From the NCBI GenBank assembly GCA_045638005.1, contig JAZUAN010000018.1:1-25016 (forward strand): a stretch of 25,016 bases of DNA, in the 5' to 3' direction. Below are positions 7,413 through 14,341 of this stretch, one piece after another. A program made the position numbers and the translations under genes. Positions within the stretch are counted from its first letter, which is position 1; the number at the start of each line of letters is the position of its first letter. The notes beneath the pieces are model-generated. The model was not told where the DNA came from and ran no database searches. It was given only the letters and a program-made list of their open reading frames with translations. Source of the DNA: URNF01 sp045638005 (GTDB lineage Bacteria; Bacillota; Clostridia; Oscillospirales; Acutalibacteraceae).

Positions 7413-9041
7413 TTAATACATGCCGTCCATGCCTGCGGGAGCGGGCGCTACAGGGGCTACCGGTTCTTTCTTGTCGGTGACAAGAGACTCGGTGGTGAGC
7501 ACCATAGCAGCCACAGAAGCGGCATTTTGCAGCGCGGAGCGGGTCACCTTGGTGGGATCCACGATACCGGCGGCAAACATATCTACATATTCCTCGTTCG
7601 CGAAGTTAAAGCCGTAGTTTACCTTGCCGGAGGTGCGGATCTTATCAATGATCACGCTGCCCTCAAGACCTGCATTCACAGCAATCTGACGCACCGGCTC
7701 TTCGATGCCTTTGAGCACGATTTTAATGCCGGTTTTCTCGTCGCCTTCATACTGATCGAGCAATTTTGCAAGTTCGGCAGAAGCGTTGATGAGTGCAACA
7801 CCGCCGCCTGCAACCAAGCCCTCTTCCACAGCAGCTTTGGTAGCAGCCAGTGCATCTTCGATACGCAGTTTCTTTTCTTTCATTTCCACTTCAGTAGCGG
7901 CACCGACCTTGATAACCGCAACACCACCGGCGAGTTTCGCCAAGCGCTCCTGCAGCTTCTCACGGTCGAAGTCGGAAGTGGTGGTCTCAATCTGGTTACG
8001 GATCTGTGCCACACGCGCTTTGATCATGTCGGCATCGCCTGCGCCGTCTACGATCACGGTGTTCTCTTTCTGCACCTTGACCTGGCGGGCGCGACCGAGC
8101 ATATCCATGGTGGTCTCTTTGAGATCCAGACCGAGTTCATCAGAAATGACCTGGCCACCGGTCAGGATAGCGATATCCTGCAGCATTTCCTTGCGGCGAT
8201 CGCCAAAACCGGGGGCTTTGACCGCAACGCAGGTGAAGGTACCGCGCAGTTTGTTGACGATAAGAGTGGACAGTGCCTCGCCCTCGATATCCTCGGCAAC
8301 AATAACCAGTTTTTTACCGGATTGCAGGATCTGCTCAAGCAGCGGCAGGATATCCTGAATGTTAGAGATCTTTTTATCGGTGATCAGCAGATAAGCGTCA
8401 TCAATGACCGCTTCCATCTTATCGGTATCGGTGACCATATACGGGGTAATATAGCCACGATCAAACTGCATGCCTTCCACTACTTCGGTGTAGGTATCGG
8501 GGGTTTTAGACTCCTCAACGGTGATAACACCGTCCGCGGAAACCTTTTCCATCGCCTCAGCAATCAACTTACCAATATATGCATCACCGGCAGAAATGGT
8601 AGCAGCACTGGCAATATCGTCAGAACCGTTGACCTTCTTGGAATTAGCCTTGACCGTTTCCACGACCTTGTCAACAGCGATCTGCATACCGCGTTTAACA
8701 CTCATGGGATTAGCACCGGCAGCCACATTCTTCATACCCTCACGGATAAGCGCCTGCGCGAGCAAGGTAGCGGTAGTGGTACCGTCACCGGCGACATCGT
8801 TAGTTTTGGTGGAAACCTCTTTTACAAGCTGCGCACCCATGTTTTCAAAGGGATCGTCCAGCTCGATTTCCTTCGCAATGGTCACACCGTCATTGGTAAT
8901 AAGGGGCGCGCCGAATTTCTTATCCAGCACCACGTTACGACCACGGGGACCTAAGGTGATCTTTACGGTATTCGCAAGCTGATCAACACCCGCTTGCAGC
9001 GCTTTTCTGGCTTCTTCGCCATACAGAACAACTTTTGCCAT
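7413..9041 (-). CDS. groL: Chaperonin GroEL (60 kDa chaperonin)
   Basis: The 542-residue subunit of the tetradecameric ATP-driven folding cage is of standard length. The equatorial nucleotide site is intact with TLGPRGRNVVLD (29-40) and NDVAGDGTTT (81-90), and the apical and intermediate domains are continuous. The tail ends PAPAGMDGMY, an Ala/Pro-rich variant of the usual Gly-Met tail. Start 9041 has AGGAGG just upstream. It follows groS by 25 bases and is controlled with it from the CIRCE promoter. The long open frame antisense to it at 7527-8954 is a codon-bias shadow. Confidence 0.99.
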   Translation of the reverse strand: MAKVVLYGEEARKALQAGVDQLANTVKITLGPRGRNVVLDKKFGAPLITNDGVTIAKEIELDDPFENMGAQLVKEVSTKTNDVAGDGTTTATLLAQALIREGMKNVAAGANPMSVKRGMQIAVDKVVETVKANSKKVNGSDDIASAATISAGDAYIGKLIAEAMEKVSADGVITVEESKTPDTYTEVVEGMQFDRGYITPYMVTDTDKMEAVIDDAYLLITDKKISNIQDILPLLEQILQSGKKLVIVAEDIEGEALSTLIVNKLRGTFTCVAVKAPGFGDRRKEMLQDIAILTGGQVISDELGLDLKETTMDMLGRARQVKVQKENTVIVDGAGDADMIKARVAQIRNQIETTTSDFDREKLQERLAKLAGGVAVIKVGAATEVEMKEKKLRIEDALAATKAAVEEGLVAGGGVALINASAELAKLLDQYEGDEKTGIKIVLKGIEEPVRQIAVNAGLEGSVIIDKIRTSGKVNYGFNFANEEYVDMFAAGIVDPTKVTRSALQNAASVAAMVLTTESLVTDKKEPVAPVAPAPAGMDGMY

Positions 9042-9066
9042 GATGTATTCCTCCTATTAGTACCAA

Positions 9067-9351
9067 TCAGTCTACGATCGCAAGAATATCACTCTGACGC
9101 ACGATGGTGTATTCCTCGCCGTCCAATTTGATCTCAGTGCCGGAATATTTGCTGGTAAGCACACGGTCGCCCACCTTCACATACATCTCGACATCTTTGC
9201 CTTCCACATTGCCGCCGGGACCGACAGCAACCACTTCCGCCACCTGGGGTTTCTCTTTCGCAGCACCCGCGAGAATAATTCCGCCCTTAGTGGTTTCTTC
9301 TGCTTCTACCATTTTAATGACCACACGGTCAGCCAAAGGTTTGATCGCCAT
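9067..9351 (-). CDS. groS: Co-chaperonin GroES
   Basis: The 94-residue lid of the GroEL chamber is complete. MAIKPLADRVVIK opens the beta barrel, the mobile loop that contacts GroEL is AEETTKGGIILAGAAKEKP (17-35), and GGNVEGKDV is the roof loop region. Start 9351 is set by AAGGAGG seven bases upstream. It is the first gene of the groSL operon. Confidence 0.99.
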   Translation of the reverse strand: MAIKPLADRVVIKMVEAEETTKGGIILAGAAKEKPQVAEVVAVGPGGNVEGKDVEMYVKVGDRVLTSKYSGTEIKLDGEEYTIVRQSDILAIVD

Positions 9352-9382
9352 ATATATTGCCTCCTTAGCATATTTTGTTATT

Positions 9383-9409
9383 TTAGCACTCTTATAGTTA
9401 GAGTGCTAA
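9383..9409 (-). promoter_or_regulatory. CIRCE operator (HrcA binding site)
   Basis: TTAGCACTC (9383-9391), nine bases, then GAGTGCTAA (9401-9409) is an exact match to the CIRCE inverted repeat. It covers the expected transcription start of groSL, so HrcA would repress the operon until heat or misfolding stress. hrcA itself is not in the window. Confidence 0.98.
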
Positions 9410-9414
9410 AATCT

Positions 9415-9442
9415 ATTGTAACCATTTTTTCAAAAAAATCAA
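9415..9442 (-). promoter_or_regulatory. Promoter of groSL
   Basis: On the minus strand TTGATT (9442-9437), a 16-base spacer and TACAAT (9420-9415) lie directly upstream of CIRCE. Confidence 0.8.
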
Positions 9443-9487
9443 TAGAAAAATAGAAATTTTTTCCTATTTTCATATTTTATTTACAAA

Positions 9488-10606
9488 TTACTTGAAATAC
9501 ATATATAACTGGCATTTGAGCATACCGTTATACAGCTTTCTGCGTTTATCGGCTTTTCTGCCGAACAAGGTTTCAAAATCCTCGTGGGGGCTGATGATGG
9601 CATAGCTCCAACCCTGTTTAGGTATGAACACCTTCCCCATCTGCCGATAGAGATCTTCTGCCGCCTGCACATCCAAGAGTCGCTCACCATAGGGCGGGTT
9701 GCACAGTACAATGCCCGTGTCTCCCTCCGGAGAAAACGCTTGCAATGCTTTTTTGGTTGCGGTAACACTATCGCCGACCCCTGCTTTGGCAGCATTTTCC
9801 AAAGTAAGACGTACAGCATCCGGATCAATATCGCCGCCTATCGCAGAAAAAGTGCGGTCTGCCTTTTCGAAGCTTTTTGCACGTTCACGTTCTGCGCGCC
9901 AAATATCCGCCGGCATCTGCTGCCAATCCATAAAAGAAAAACGACGTTTGATACCGGGGGCGATACCCTTCGCTGCAAGCGCACCTTCAATCAGCAAGGT
10001 ACCCGAACCACAGCAGGGATCAACAATACGATCCGCTCTGCGCACCCGCATCACATCCACGATTGCGGCAGCGAGAGTTTCCTTAATGGGGGCGCCGCCT
10101 GCATTTTGGCGGTAGCCGCGTTTATGAAGCCCGGCACCACTGCTGTCCAAAAGTAAGGTGACCTCATCCTTCATGATAGTGAACTGCAACTGATGCATGG
10201 CACCACTTTCCTGCAACCAGGATACACCATACACTTTGCCAAGTCTCTCGGCAGCGGCTTTCTTAATAATAGCCTGGCAATCAGGAACGCTGTGTAAAGT
10301 GGAATTGAGCGACCACCCCTTCACCGGAAACGCATCGTTTTTACCGATAAAGCGTTCCAGCGGCAGAGCTTTAATACCTTGGAACAATTGTTCAAAAGTA
10401 CGCGCCGTAAAGGTACCGAGCAGCACCTGAATACGCTCCGCATAGCGGGAATTGATATTAGCACGCGCCAATATATCCCAACCACCGGAAAATAGTACTC
10501 GACCGTTTTCTGCTGTTACATCATCAGCACCCATCCGGCGCAGTTCATCCGCCAAAATACCCTCTATACCGAAAAGGCACGGCGCGCAAAATCGTAATTT
10601 TTCCAT
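9488..10606 (-). CDS. THUMP-domain class I SAM-dependent RNA methyltransferase (RlmL/YpsC family)
   Basis: This 372-residue protein matches the COG0116 family that methylates the 2-amino group of guanine in rRNA, using S-adenosylmethionine. The N-terminal ferredoxin-like plus THUMP part spans about 1-155. LHKRGYR (160-166) links it to the Rossmann domain, where DPCCGSGT (196-203) is the SAM motif I and NPPYGERL (303-310) is the catalytic NPPY motif. It is much shorter than E. coli RlmL, which has a second methyltransferase domain, and fits the single-domain Firmicutes YpsC type. Start 10606 has GAGGAAA upstream. It lies after yabR but behind a probable terminator. The exact target nucleotide cannot be told. 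Confidence 0.88.
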   Translation of the reverse strand: MEKLRFCAPCLFGIEGILADELRRMGADDVTAENGRVLFSGGWDILARANINSRYAERIQVLLGTFTARTFEQLFQGIKALPLERFIGKNDAFPVKGWSLNSTLHSVPDCQAIIKKAAAERLGKVYGVSWLQESGAMHQLQFTIMKDEVTLLLDSSGAGLHKRGYRQNAGGAPIKETLAAAIVDVMRVRRADRIVDPCCGSGTLLIEGALAAKGIAPGIKRRFSFMDWQQMPADIWRAERERAKSFEKADRTFSAIGGDIDPDAVRLTLENAAKAGVGDSVTATKKALQAFSPEGDTGIVLCNPPYGERLLDVQAAEDLYRQMGKVFIPKQGWSYAIISPHEDFETLFGRKADKRRKLYNGMLKCQLYMYFK

Positions 10607-10621
10607 ATCATTTCCTCAAAC

Positions 10622-10669
10622 AAAAAACAGGAAACCGTGATACCGCCAGAGCGATAGCATTGTTCCCTG
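10622..10669 (-). terminator. Probable terminator after yabR
   Basis: On the minus strand CAGGGAA (10669-10663) pairs with TTTCCTG (10634-10628) and is followed by six Ts (10627-10622). Inside the loop TATCGC and GCGGTA form a second small hairpin. The outer stem is short, so some read-through into the methyltransferase gene is likely. Confidence 0.55.
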
Positions 10670-10684
10670 CCGTTTTATATCTTC

Positions 10685-11128
10685 TCAGCCCTGGCGGTTA
10701 GGCTTTTTAGAAAAGCCGCCATGCTTACTGTCCAGCGAGCGTTTGAGATCAGAGATCTTCTCGTCACTGGTCTGCTTGAATTTAGACATCATATCTTCGA
10801 AGCTGTCGCCACCACTCGCGCGTGACGGTTTCCATTCGAAATCACCGGGTCTACCGGGAGAAACTGCAGGCTGCCGCGGAGCACGCGGTGCGGGCGGTGT
10901 CGCTTTCTTGATGGACAAGCTGATCTTGCCGTCCTCAGCAACTGCCAAGACCTTCACCTTAACAGTTTGCCCTTCTTGAATATGATCACGAATTTCCTTG
11001 ACGTACGTAGAGGCGACTTCAGAGATATGTACCATACCGGTTTTTCCCTCTGCGAATTCTACAAACACACCGAATTTTGTAATACCGGTGACTTTCCCCT
11101 CAAAAATTGCTCCAACTTCCACCTGCAT
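10685..11128 (-). CDS. yabR: S1-domain RNA-binding protein (YabR type)
   Basis: The product has 147 residues. The first 75 form one S1 RNA-binding domain, with GAIFEGKVTGITKFGVFVEF (6-25), GMVHISEV (31-38) and GKISLSIKKA (67-76). The rest is a Pro/Arg/Ser-rich, probably disordered tail. It corresponds to B. subtilis YabR, which also follows divIC. Its function is poorly known; binding to RNA or ribosomes is inference from the fold. ATG 11128 is chosen because it begins directly with the S1 domain. GGAGG lies 13 bases upstream, slightly far, and the in-frame TTG at 11149 overlaps the SD and is unlikely. Confidence 0.88.
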   Translation of the reverse strand: MQVEVGAIFEGKVTGITKFGVFVEFAEGKTGMVHISEVASTYVKEIRDHIQEGQTVKVKVLAVAEDGKISLSIKKATPPAPRAPRQPAVSPGRPGDFEWKPSRASGGDSFEDMMSKFKQTSDEKISDLKRSLDSKHGGFSKKPNRQG

Positions 11129-11149
11129 AAACGCTATGTTTCCTCCCAA

Positions 11150-11446
11150 TTAGTCTTCCGGAACGACCTGATAAATTTGCTCACCCGGTAAAGAATACCC
11201 TTGATCACGGGCTTCTTCCTCCAAGTAAACCTCATAGTTATCCAGCTTTTCGGTTAAGGACTCATTGAGCAGTTCCTGCCGACGGATCTCCGCTTCGATC
11301 GCTTCGACCTCTTCCCGCTTATTACGAAGCTGGACCTGCAAAGAAACCACCTGCACCACCACATACACCGCAAATGCCGCACATGCAACACGCAGAAAAA
11401 TATTCTTTTTCTTTTTCTGCGGTTTTGCGCCCTTTGTAACACGCAT
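11150..11446 (-). CDS. divIC: Septum formation initiator DivIC/FtsB-like protein
   Basis: The 98-residue bitopic membrane protein has a basic cytoplasmic N-terminus (KGAKPQKKKK), one transmembrane helix at about 16-34, a coiled coil at about 36-72, and a short outer domain with ARDQGYSLPGE (79-89) typical of the DivIC family. DivIC acts with FtsL and DivIB in the division septum. GGGAGAGG precedes start 11446. It ends 21 bases before yabR, whose SD overlaps the intergenic bases, so the two are co-translated. A vegetative promoter lies upstream. Confidence 0.93.
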   Translation of the reverse strand: MRVTKGAKPQKKKKNIFLRVACAAFAVYVVVQVVSLQVQLRNKREEVEAIEAEIRRQELLNESLTEKLDNYEVYLEEEARDQGYSLPGEQIYQVVPED

Positions 11447-11494
11447 GTGGCAGACCTCTCCCTTCCAAAAGACTGAAAATTCCTATACAAATTT

Positions 11495-11524
11495 ACTATA
11501 CTATAAGAGACACCGATTTTTCAA
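11495..11524 (-). promoter_or_regulatory. Vegetative promoter of divIC-yabR
   Basis: On the minus strand TTGAAA (11524-11519), an 18-base spacer and TATAGT (11500-11495) lie about 50 bases before divIC. The -35 overlaps the yabQ stop codon, so divIC can be expressed apart from the sporulation genes ahead of it. Confidence 0.6.
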
Positions 11525-11988
11525 GGGTTTTTTGAAATTTTTTTCGGTTTTTTACGTATTTCCTCTAATTTTTGATTGAAAGAGGTGCATATTCTTCGGA
11601 AAAACCTGAAAACGCAATGATATATTATGTAAATAGGACGGCTTAAAACTTGTTTTACAAAGCGCAATACTGACAGCAACCATTCTAACAGTTTAGCAAG
11701 CACCTTATGAAAAGCGCGCCCCGGTGTACAGTAAAACGAAAAAAAGCCGGCTATCTCCCCCATAAACAAATACGGATACATATTGCCGTCTGCAATCGCT
11801 AAAAAACTAAAAAAGGTAATCAGCGCAGCCGACAGGCAAAAAAACACATCCTGAAACAAACAGCTGCGTGATGTCGGCGGCAGTAACAGCCGCACCGTGC
11901 GAAACAACTCATAATAGAGCCCCAACAAAAACCCCAATCCGCAAGCATACAGCAGACTTTGCAGCTGTATATCACCTGTCATACCCAT
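11521..11988 (-). CDS. yabQ: Spore cortex biosynthesis protein YabQ
   Basis: The 155-residue membrane protein has LQSLLYACGLGFLLGLYYELFR near its N-terminus, the conserved start of YabQ, plus further hydrophobic helices near 43-65 and 72-86 and a basic C-terminus (KKPKKISK). In Bacillus YabQ is made in the mother cell and is needed for spore cortex formation; the molecular role is not known. ATG 11988 is one base after the yabP stop, with AAAAGG upstream, and a second ATG at 11982 is an alternative. Its presence with yabP strongly suggests endospore formation. Confidence 0.93.
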   Translation of the reverse strand: MGMTGDIQLQSLLYACGLGFLLGLYYELFRTVRLLLPPTSRSCLFQDVFFCLSAALITFFSFLAIADGNMYPYLFMGEIAGFFSFYCTPGRAFHKVLAKLLEWLLSVLRFVKQVLSRPIYIIYHCVFRFFRRICTSFNQKLEEIRKKPKKISKNP

Positions 11989-11989
11989 A

Positions 11990-12265
11990 TCAGCGGAATA
12001 TCCTTTTTAGAAAAGAACGATGCGGTTCATGGACAGTATATTGCAAATTATCCACTCGTCCTGTTAGACGCACATCACCTGTCTCTAAATGTAACTCCGA
12101 GATATGCAAATCGGTTCCGCTGACGGTTAGCGCGCCACAGGTGGTGACCATCTTCACGGTTTCCTCGTCAAAGCTTTCCACATCTGTCACGCCGGAAATA
12201 TGCATCTGCTCTCTTTCTTTTACGGTAAGTTGATGCAAAAGATCTGTTTTAAGCTGTTCACTCAT
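11990..12265 (-). CDS. yabP: Sporulation protein YabP
   Basis: The 91-residue soluble protein of the YabP/YqfC family shows LTVSGTDLHISELHLETGDVRLTG (46-69), the beta-rich family core. In Bacillus it is transcribed in the mother cell with yabQ and is related to proteins needed for spore development. ATG 12265 is chosen by GGGGGAG (12283-12277); an open frame reaching back to 12325 runs through the hairpin and is not a credible coding start. That SD lies in the 3' arm of a strong hairpin, which makes initiation on a read-through mRNA doubtful. yabQ follows after one base. Confidence 0.93.
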   Translation of the reverse strand: MSEQLKTDLLHQLTVKEREQMHISGVTDVESFDEETVKMVTTCGALTVSGTDLHISELHLETGDVRLTGRVDNLQYTVHEPHRSFLKRIFR

Positions 12266-12268
12266 ATA

Positions 12269-12313
12269 ATATGTCACTCCCCCTGCCAGTATATGGCAGA
12301 GGGAGTGACATAT
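12269..12313 (-). promoter_or_regulatory. Long hairpin covering the yabP ribosome binding site
   Basis: Bases 12269-12288 pair with 12294-12313 over 20 positions with one mismatch (12282/12300) and a 5-base loop. In the mRNA the 3' arm contains GGGGGAG, the yabP SD, and ends 3 bases before its ATG. There is no T tract after it, so it does not look like a terminator. It fills most of the 66-base rqcP-yabP gap. Confidence 0.85.
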
Positions 12314-12317
12314 ATTA
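12288..12317 (-). promoter_or_regulatory. Possible sigma-E-type sporulation promoter for yabPQ
   Basis: On the minus strand TAATATA (12317-12311), a 15-base spacer and CATATACT (12295-12288) match the mother-cell sigma-E consensus as I recall it (KMATATT, 13-15 bases, CATACAHT) at 6 of 7 and 7 of 8 positions. Transcription would begin near 12284-12279 inside the 3' arm of the hairpin. The match is by eye and comes from an AT-rich stretch. Confidence 0.4.
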
Positions 12318-12331
12318 CAAAACAAATCAAA

Positions 12332-12571
12332 TTATAAAATTTGGTACATACCGGCAGCATCATTTTTTGCCACCGTTTCCTGCACCGACAGCACCTTCAC
12401 GCGGATCTCACGCGCACCGAGCGTTACGGTGAGGATATCCCCTTCTTTGACATCATACGATGCGCGTGCAATCTTATCGTTAACGGTAACCTTTCCCGCA
12501 TCGCATGCTTCATTCGCAACGGTGCGACGTTTGATGATGCGGGATACCTTCAAATATTTATCTAAACGCAT
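12332..12571 (-). CDS. rqcP: S4-domain RNA-binding protein RqcP (YabO)
   Basis: The 79-residue protein is almost entirely one S4 domain: MRLDKYLKVSRIIKRRTVANE (1-21) is the RNA-binding helix pair and GDILTVTLG is the closing strand. The family member in B. subtilis, YabO/RqcP, binds stalled 50S subunits with RqcH and helps add C-terminal Ala tails in ribosome quality control. Position before yabP/yabQ supports the assignment over Hsp15. GAGGTG precedes ATG 12571. The HU terminator ends only about 20 bases upstream, leaving no room for an ordinary promoter, so expression must depend on read-through or on an unrecognised internal promoter. Confidence 0.92.
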   Translation of the reverse strand: MRLDKYLKVSRIIKRRTVANEACDAGKVTVNDKIARASYDVKEGDILTVTLGAREIRVKVLSVQETVAKNDAAGMYQIL

Positions 12572-12589
12572 TCAAAACACCTCACTACG

Positions 12590-12616
12590 AAAAAAGCCGC
12601 CCTCAGGGCGGCTTTC
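12590..12616 (-). terminator. Terminator after the HU gene
   Basis: GCCGCCC (12596-12602) and GGGCGGC (12606-12612) pair around TCA, extended by AAA/TTT, and on the minus strand run into TTTTTTCG. It lies 14 bases after the HU stop and just before rqcP. Confidence 0.88.
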
Positions 12617-12629
12617 CTCAAAAAGCAAC

Positions 12630-12905
12630 TTATTTCGCAACAGCGTCTTTGAAAGCTTTGCCAGCTTTGAAGACAGGCTGCTTGGAAGCAGCGATCTTGA
12701 TCTCAGCGCCGGTCTGCGGATTGCGGCCGGTGCGAGCAGCGCGCTCACGAACCTCAAAAGTACCAAAGCCAACCAGCTGGACCTTTTCGCCAGCTGCAAC
12801 AGCTTCTTCAACAGCAGCCAAAACAGCCGCAACAGCCTTCTCGGCATCTTTCTTGGACAGTTCAGCTTTCTCAGCAACTGCCGCTACGAGTTCTACCTTG
12901 TTCAT
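12630..12905 (-). CDS. hup: HU-family DNA-binding protein
   Basis: The 91-residue nucleoid protein opens with MNKVELVAAVAEKAELSKKD (1-20). It has VQLVGFGTFEVRERAARTGRNPQTG in the beta-arm region, where the Gly-Arg-Asn-Pro motif contacts DNA, and ends KAFKDAVAK. It dimerises and bends DNA without strong sequence preference. Start 12905 has GGAGG upstream; the in-frame start at 12953 precedes that SD and adds residues foreign to the family. An HU gene between mazG and rqcP differs from the Bacillus order, where those genes adjoin. Confidence 0.97.
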   Translation of the reverse strand: MNKVELVAAVAEKAELSKKDAEKAVAAVLAAVEEAVAAGEKVQLVGFGTFEVRERAARTGRNPQTGAEIKIAASKQPVFKAGKAFKDAVAK

Positions 12906-12923
12906 TGTAAATACCTCCATTTT

Positions 12924-12951
12924 TTTATACAAAGCAACGCGGAATTGTCGC
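12924..12951 (-). promoter_or_regulatory. Possible promoter of the HU gene
   Basis: On the minus strand GCGACA (12951-12946), a 16-base spacer and TATAAA (12929-12924) lie in the 63-base gap between mazG and HU. The -35 has four of six consensus bases. Confidence 0.4.
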
Positions 12952-12968
12952 ATCGCCTCTTTACAATT

Positions 12969-13763
12969 TCATGTGGGAGATGTCTTCTCCCAAAGGAACT
13001 GCCATTCTCCTGCAGATACAGCGGCAATGTCCTTGCCTTCTGCAGCAAGCAGCCTTTCCATAGCAGAAAAACGATCTATAAATCGGTTAGCTTCCAAAGA
13101 AAGTGCTTCCTCAGGGTCAACACGCAACTGTCTCGATAAAGCCACCGTTTTAAACAATGTCTCTCCTACCTGCTGCTCGGCGGTTTCACCTGCAACAACC
13201 GCAGCTTTTAACAAAGCCACCTGCTGTTCCAGTTCCTGTACTGCCGAAAGCGGATCCGAAACCGTTTCAAATCCTACCCGACGAGCTCTGCCCAGCACCT
13301 TTCCTGCACGCATCAACGCCGGCAAGGAATGCGGTACGCCGTCAAGCAACTGGGTTTGCGTTTTCCCGCTTTTGCTTTGACGCTTAATAGCATCCCAGTT
13401 TTTCAGCGCTTCACCTGCATTGGCGGCGTCTTTGTCACCGAACACATGCGGATGACGAGTAACCAATTTTTTACACAGCGTGTCCACCACATCAGCAAAG
13501 TTAAAGCCGTTCGCTTCTTCCTCAATGCAAGAGTGAAAAACGACCTGCAACAACACGTCACCGAGTTCCTCTTGCAAGCCGTCGCTGTCCCCCCGATCAA
13601 TCGCTTCCAGCGCTTCATGGGTCTCTTCCAAAAAATCGCCGCGAATGGAGCGATGGGTCTGTTCTCTGTCCCAAGGGCAACCGTCCGGCGAACGCAAAAG
13701 CCGCATGATCTCCAAAAGATCCTGTACATCATAGCGGTCTTTAAAATCAAATTTTACTGCCAT
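12969..13763 (-). CDS. mazG: Nucleoside triphosphate pyrophosphohydrolase MazG
   Basis: This 264-residue enzyme hydrolyses NTPs and dNTPs, including damaged ones, to monophosphates and pyrophosphate. CPWDREQTH (29-37) is the family signature, and the metal-binding EExxE…ExxD pattern is Glu46, Glu47, Glu50, Glu66 and Asp69. A second, weaker MazG-like half covers about 130-230. B. subtilis YabN carries a tetrapyrrole methylase domain before MazG; that domain is absent here, so this is a stand-alone MazG. The start is ATG 13763, with purine-rich AAGGATAGG upstream and a strong promoter behind it. Confidence 0.95.
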   Translation of the reverse strand: MAVKFDFKDRYDVQDLLEIMRLLRSPDGCPWDREQTHRSIRGDFLEETHEALEAIDRGDSDGLQEELGDVLLQVVFHSCIEEEANGFNFADVVDTLCKKLVTRHPHVFGDKDAANAGEALKNWDAIKRQSKSGKTQTQLLDGVPHSLPALMRAGKVLGRARRVGFETVSDPLSAVQELEQQVALLKAAVVAGETAEQQVGETLFKTVALSRQLRVDPEEALSLEANRFIDRFSAMERLLAAEGKDIAAVSAGEWQFLWEKTSPT

Positions 13764-13821
13764 ACGGACCTATCCTTCTCCAAACGAAGCTGTAACTAGG
13801 AGAAATCCTATTACTCCATTT

Positions 13822-13850
13822 ATCATACAGCATAAAATTACATATTGCAA
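13822..13850 (-). promoter_or_regulatory. Promoter of mazG
   Basis: On the minus strand TTGCAA (13850-13845), a 17-base spacer and TATGAT (13827-13822) make a near-consensus promoter about 59 bases before the start codon. Confidence 0.8.
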
Positions 13851-13908
13851 GTGTTTTTTGGTAATTAAATCAAAAATTATTGCCTTTTTGCACTTTTTTT
13901 ATATAATT

Positions 13909-14265
13909 TTAAAGCGTTTTTCCGCAATTCTGACAAAATACAGCTTCGCACGGATTGTTCTTGCCGCATGCGTTACAGTGCTTCGTACGACGCAGATCAT
14001 CAATTTTTTCATTGAGATCTGCCGCCTTTGCTTTCAATTCATCTACCTCTTCAAACAGAAGTGCGAGCGTCTCGTCGGCAGACACGCCGTTTTTATGCGC
14101 CTCATACACCGTCCCGCCGATCGCTTCAAGCTTTGCACCGATCGCGCGTTCAGTTTCCGCGGCTTCCAATTTCAACTTACCGAGATTAACGAGTTCACCC
14201 GTTTTCTTACCGGCGGTCTCCGCCAATTCCTTTGCTTTGCAGATAACTTCCTCCATGGTTGTCAC
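13909..14265 (-). CDS. Small coiled-coil protein with C-terminal zinc ribbon
   Basis: The 118-residue protein is helical, with Glu/Lys/Ala-rich stretches (KAKELAETAGKKTGELVN, then VDELKAKAADLNEKIDDLRR), and ends in CNAC…CQNCGKTL, a four-Cys zinc-ribbon pattern. I do not recognise a named family; similar small coil-plus-ribbon proteins are common in Clostridia and have no assigned role. The start is judged to be GTG 14265, because GAAGGAG (14280-14274) lies 8 bases upstream. ATG 14256 is the alternative and would be 17 bases from that SD. It has its own strong promoter and is monocistronic. A cytoplasmic place is likely because no signal peptide or membrane segment is seen. Confidence 0.75.
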   Translation of the reverse strand: MTTMEEVICKAKELAETAGKKTGELVNLGKLKLEAAETERAIGAKLEAIGGTVYEAHKNGVSADETLALLFEEVDELKAKAADLNEKIDDLRRTKHCNACGKNNPCEAVFCQNCGKTL

Positions 14266-14298
14266 GGTAATCACTCCTTCAAACTCACATTTTTACTT

Positions 14299-14327
14299 AG
14301 TATACAATATTTTTTTAAAAAATGCAA
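14299..14327 (-). promoter_or_regulatory. Promoter of the zinc-ribbon gene
   Basis: On the minus strand TTGCAT (14327-14322), a 17-base spacer and TATACT (14304-14299) lie about 34 bases before the start. Confidence 0.85.
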
Positions 14328-14340
14328 GAAAAACGCATTT
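14317..14340 (-). terminator. Weak terminator at the end of the recJ operon
   Basis: On the minus strand AAATGC (14340-14335) and GCATTT (14325-14320) form a short stem with a 9-base loop, followed by more Ts. It overlaps the -35 of the next gene. The stem is AT-rich and termination would be leaky. Confidence 0.35.
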
Positions 14341-14341
14341 A

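Noticed and set aside
7527..8954. 475-codon open frame on the plus strand opposite groL
   Set aside because: It lies wholly antisense to an unmistakable groL, has no SD and encodes nothing family-like; it arises from groL codon bias.
9443..9487. Terminator after the RNA methyltransferase gene
   Set aside because: Only a weak AT-rich pairing (GAAAATAG with CTATTTTTC) is visible and it runs into the groSL promoter; support is too weak to call.
11129..11149. TTG start adding seven residues to YabR
   Set aside because: The codon overlaps the SD of the gene and the added residues are not part of the S1 domain.
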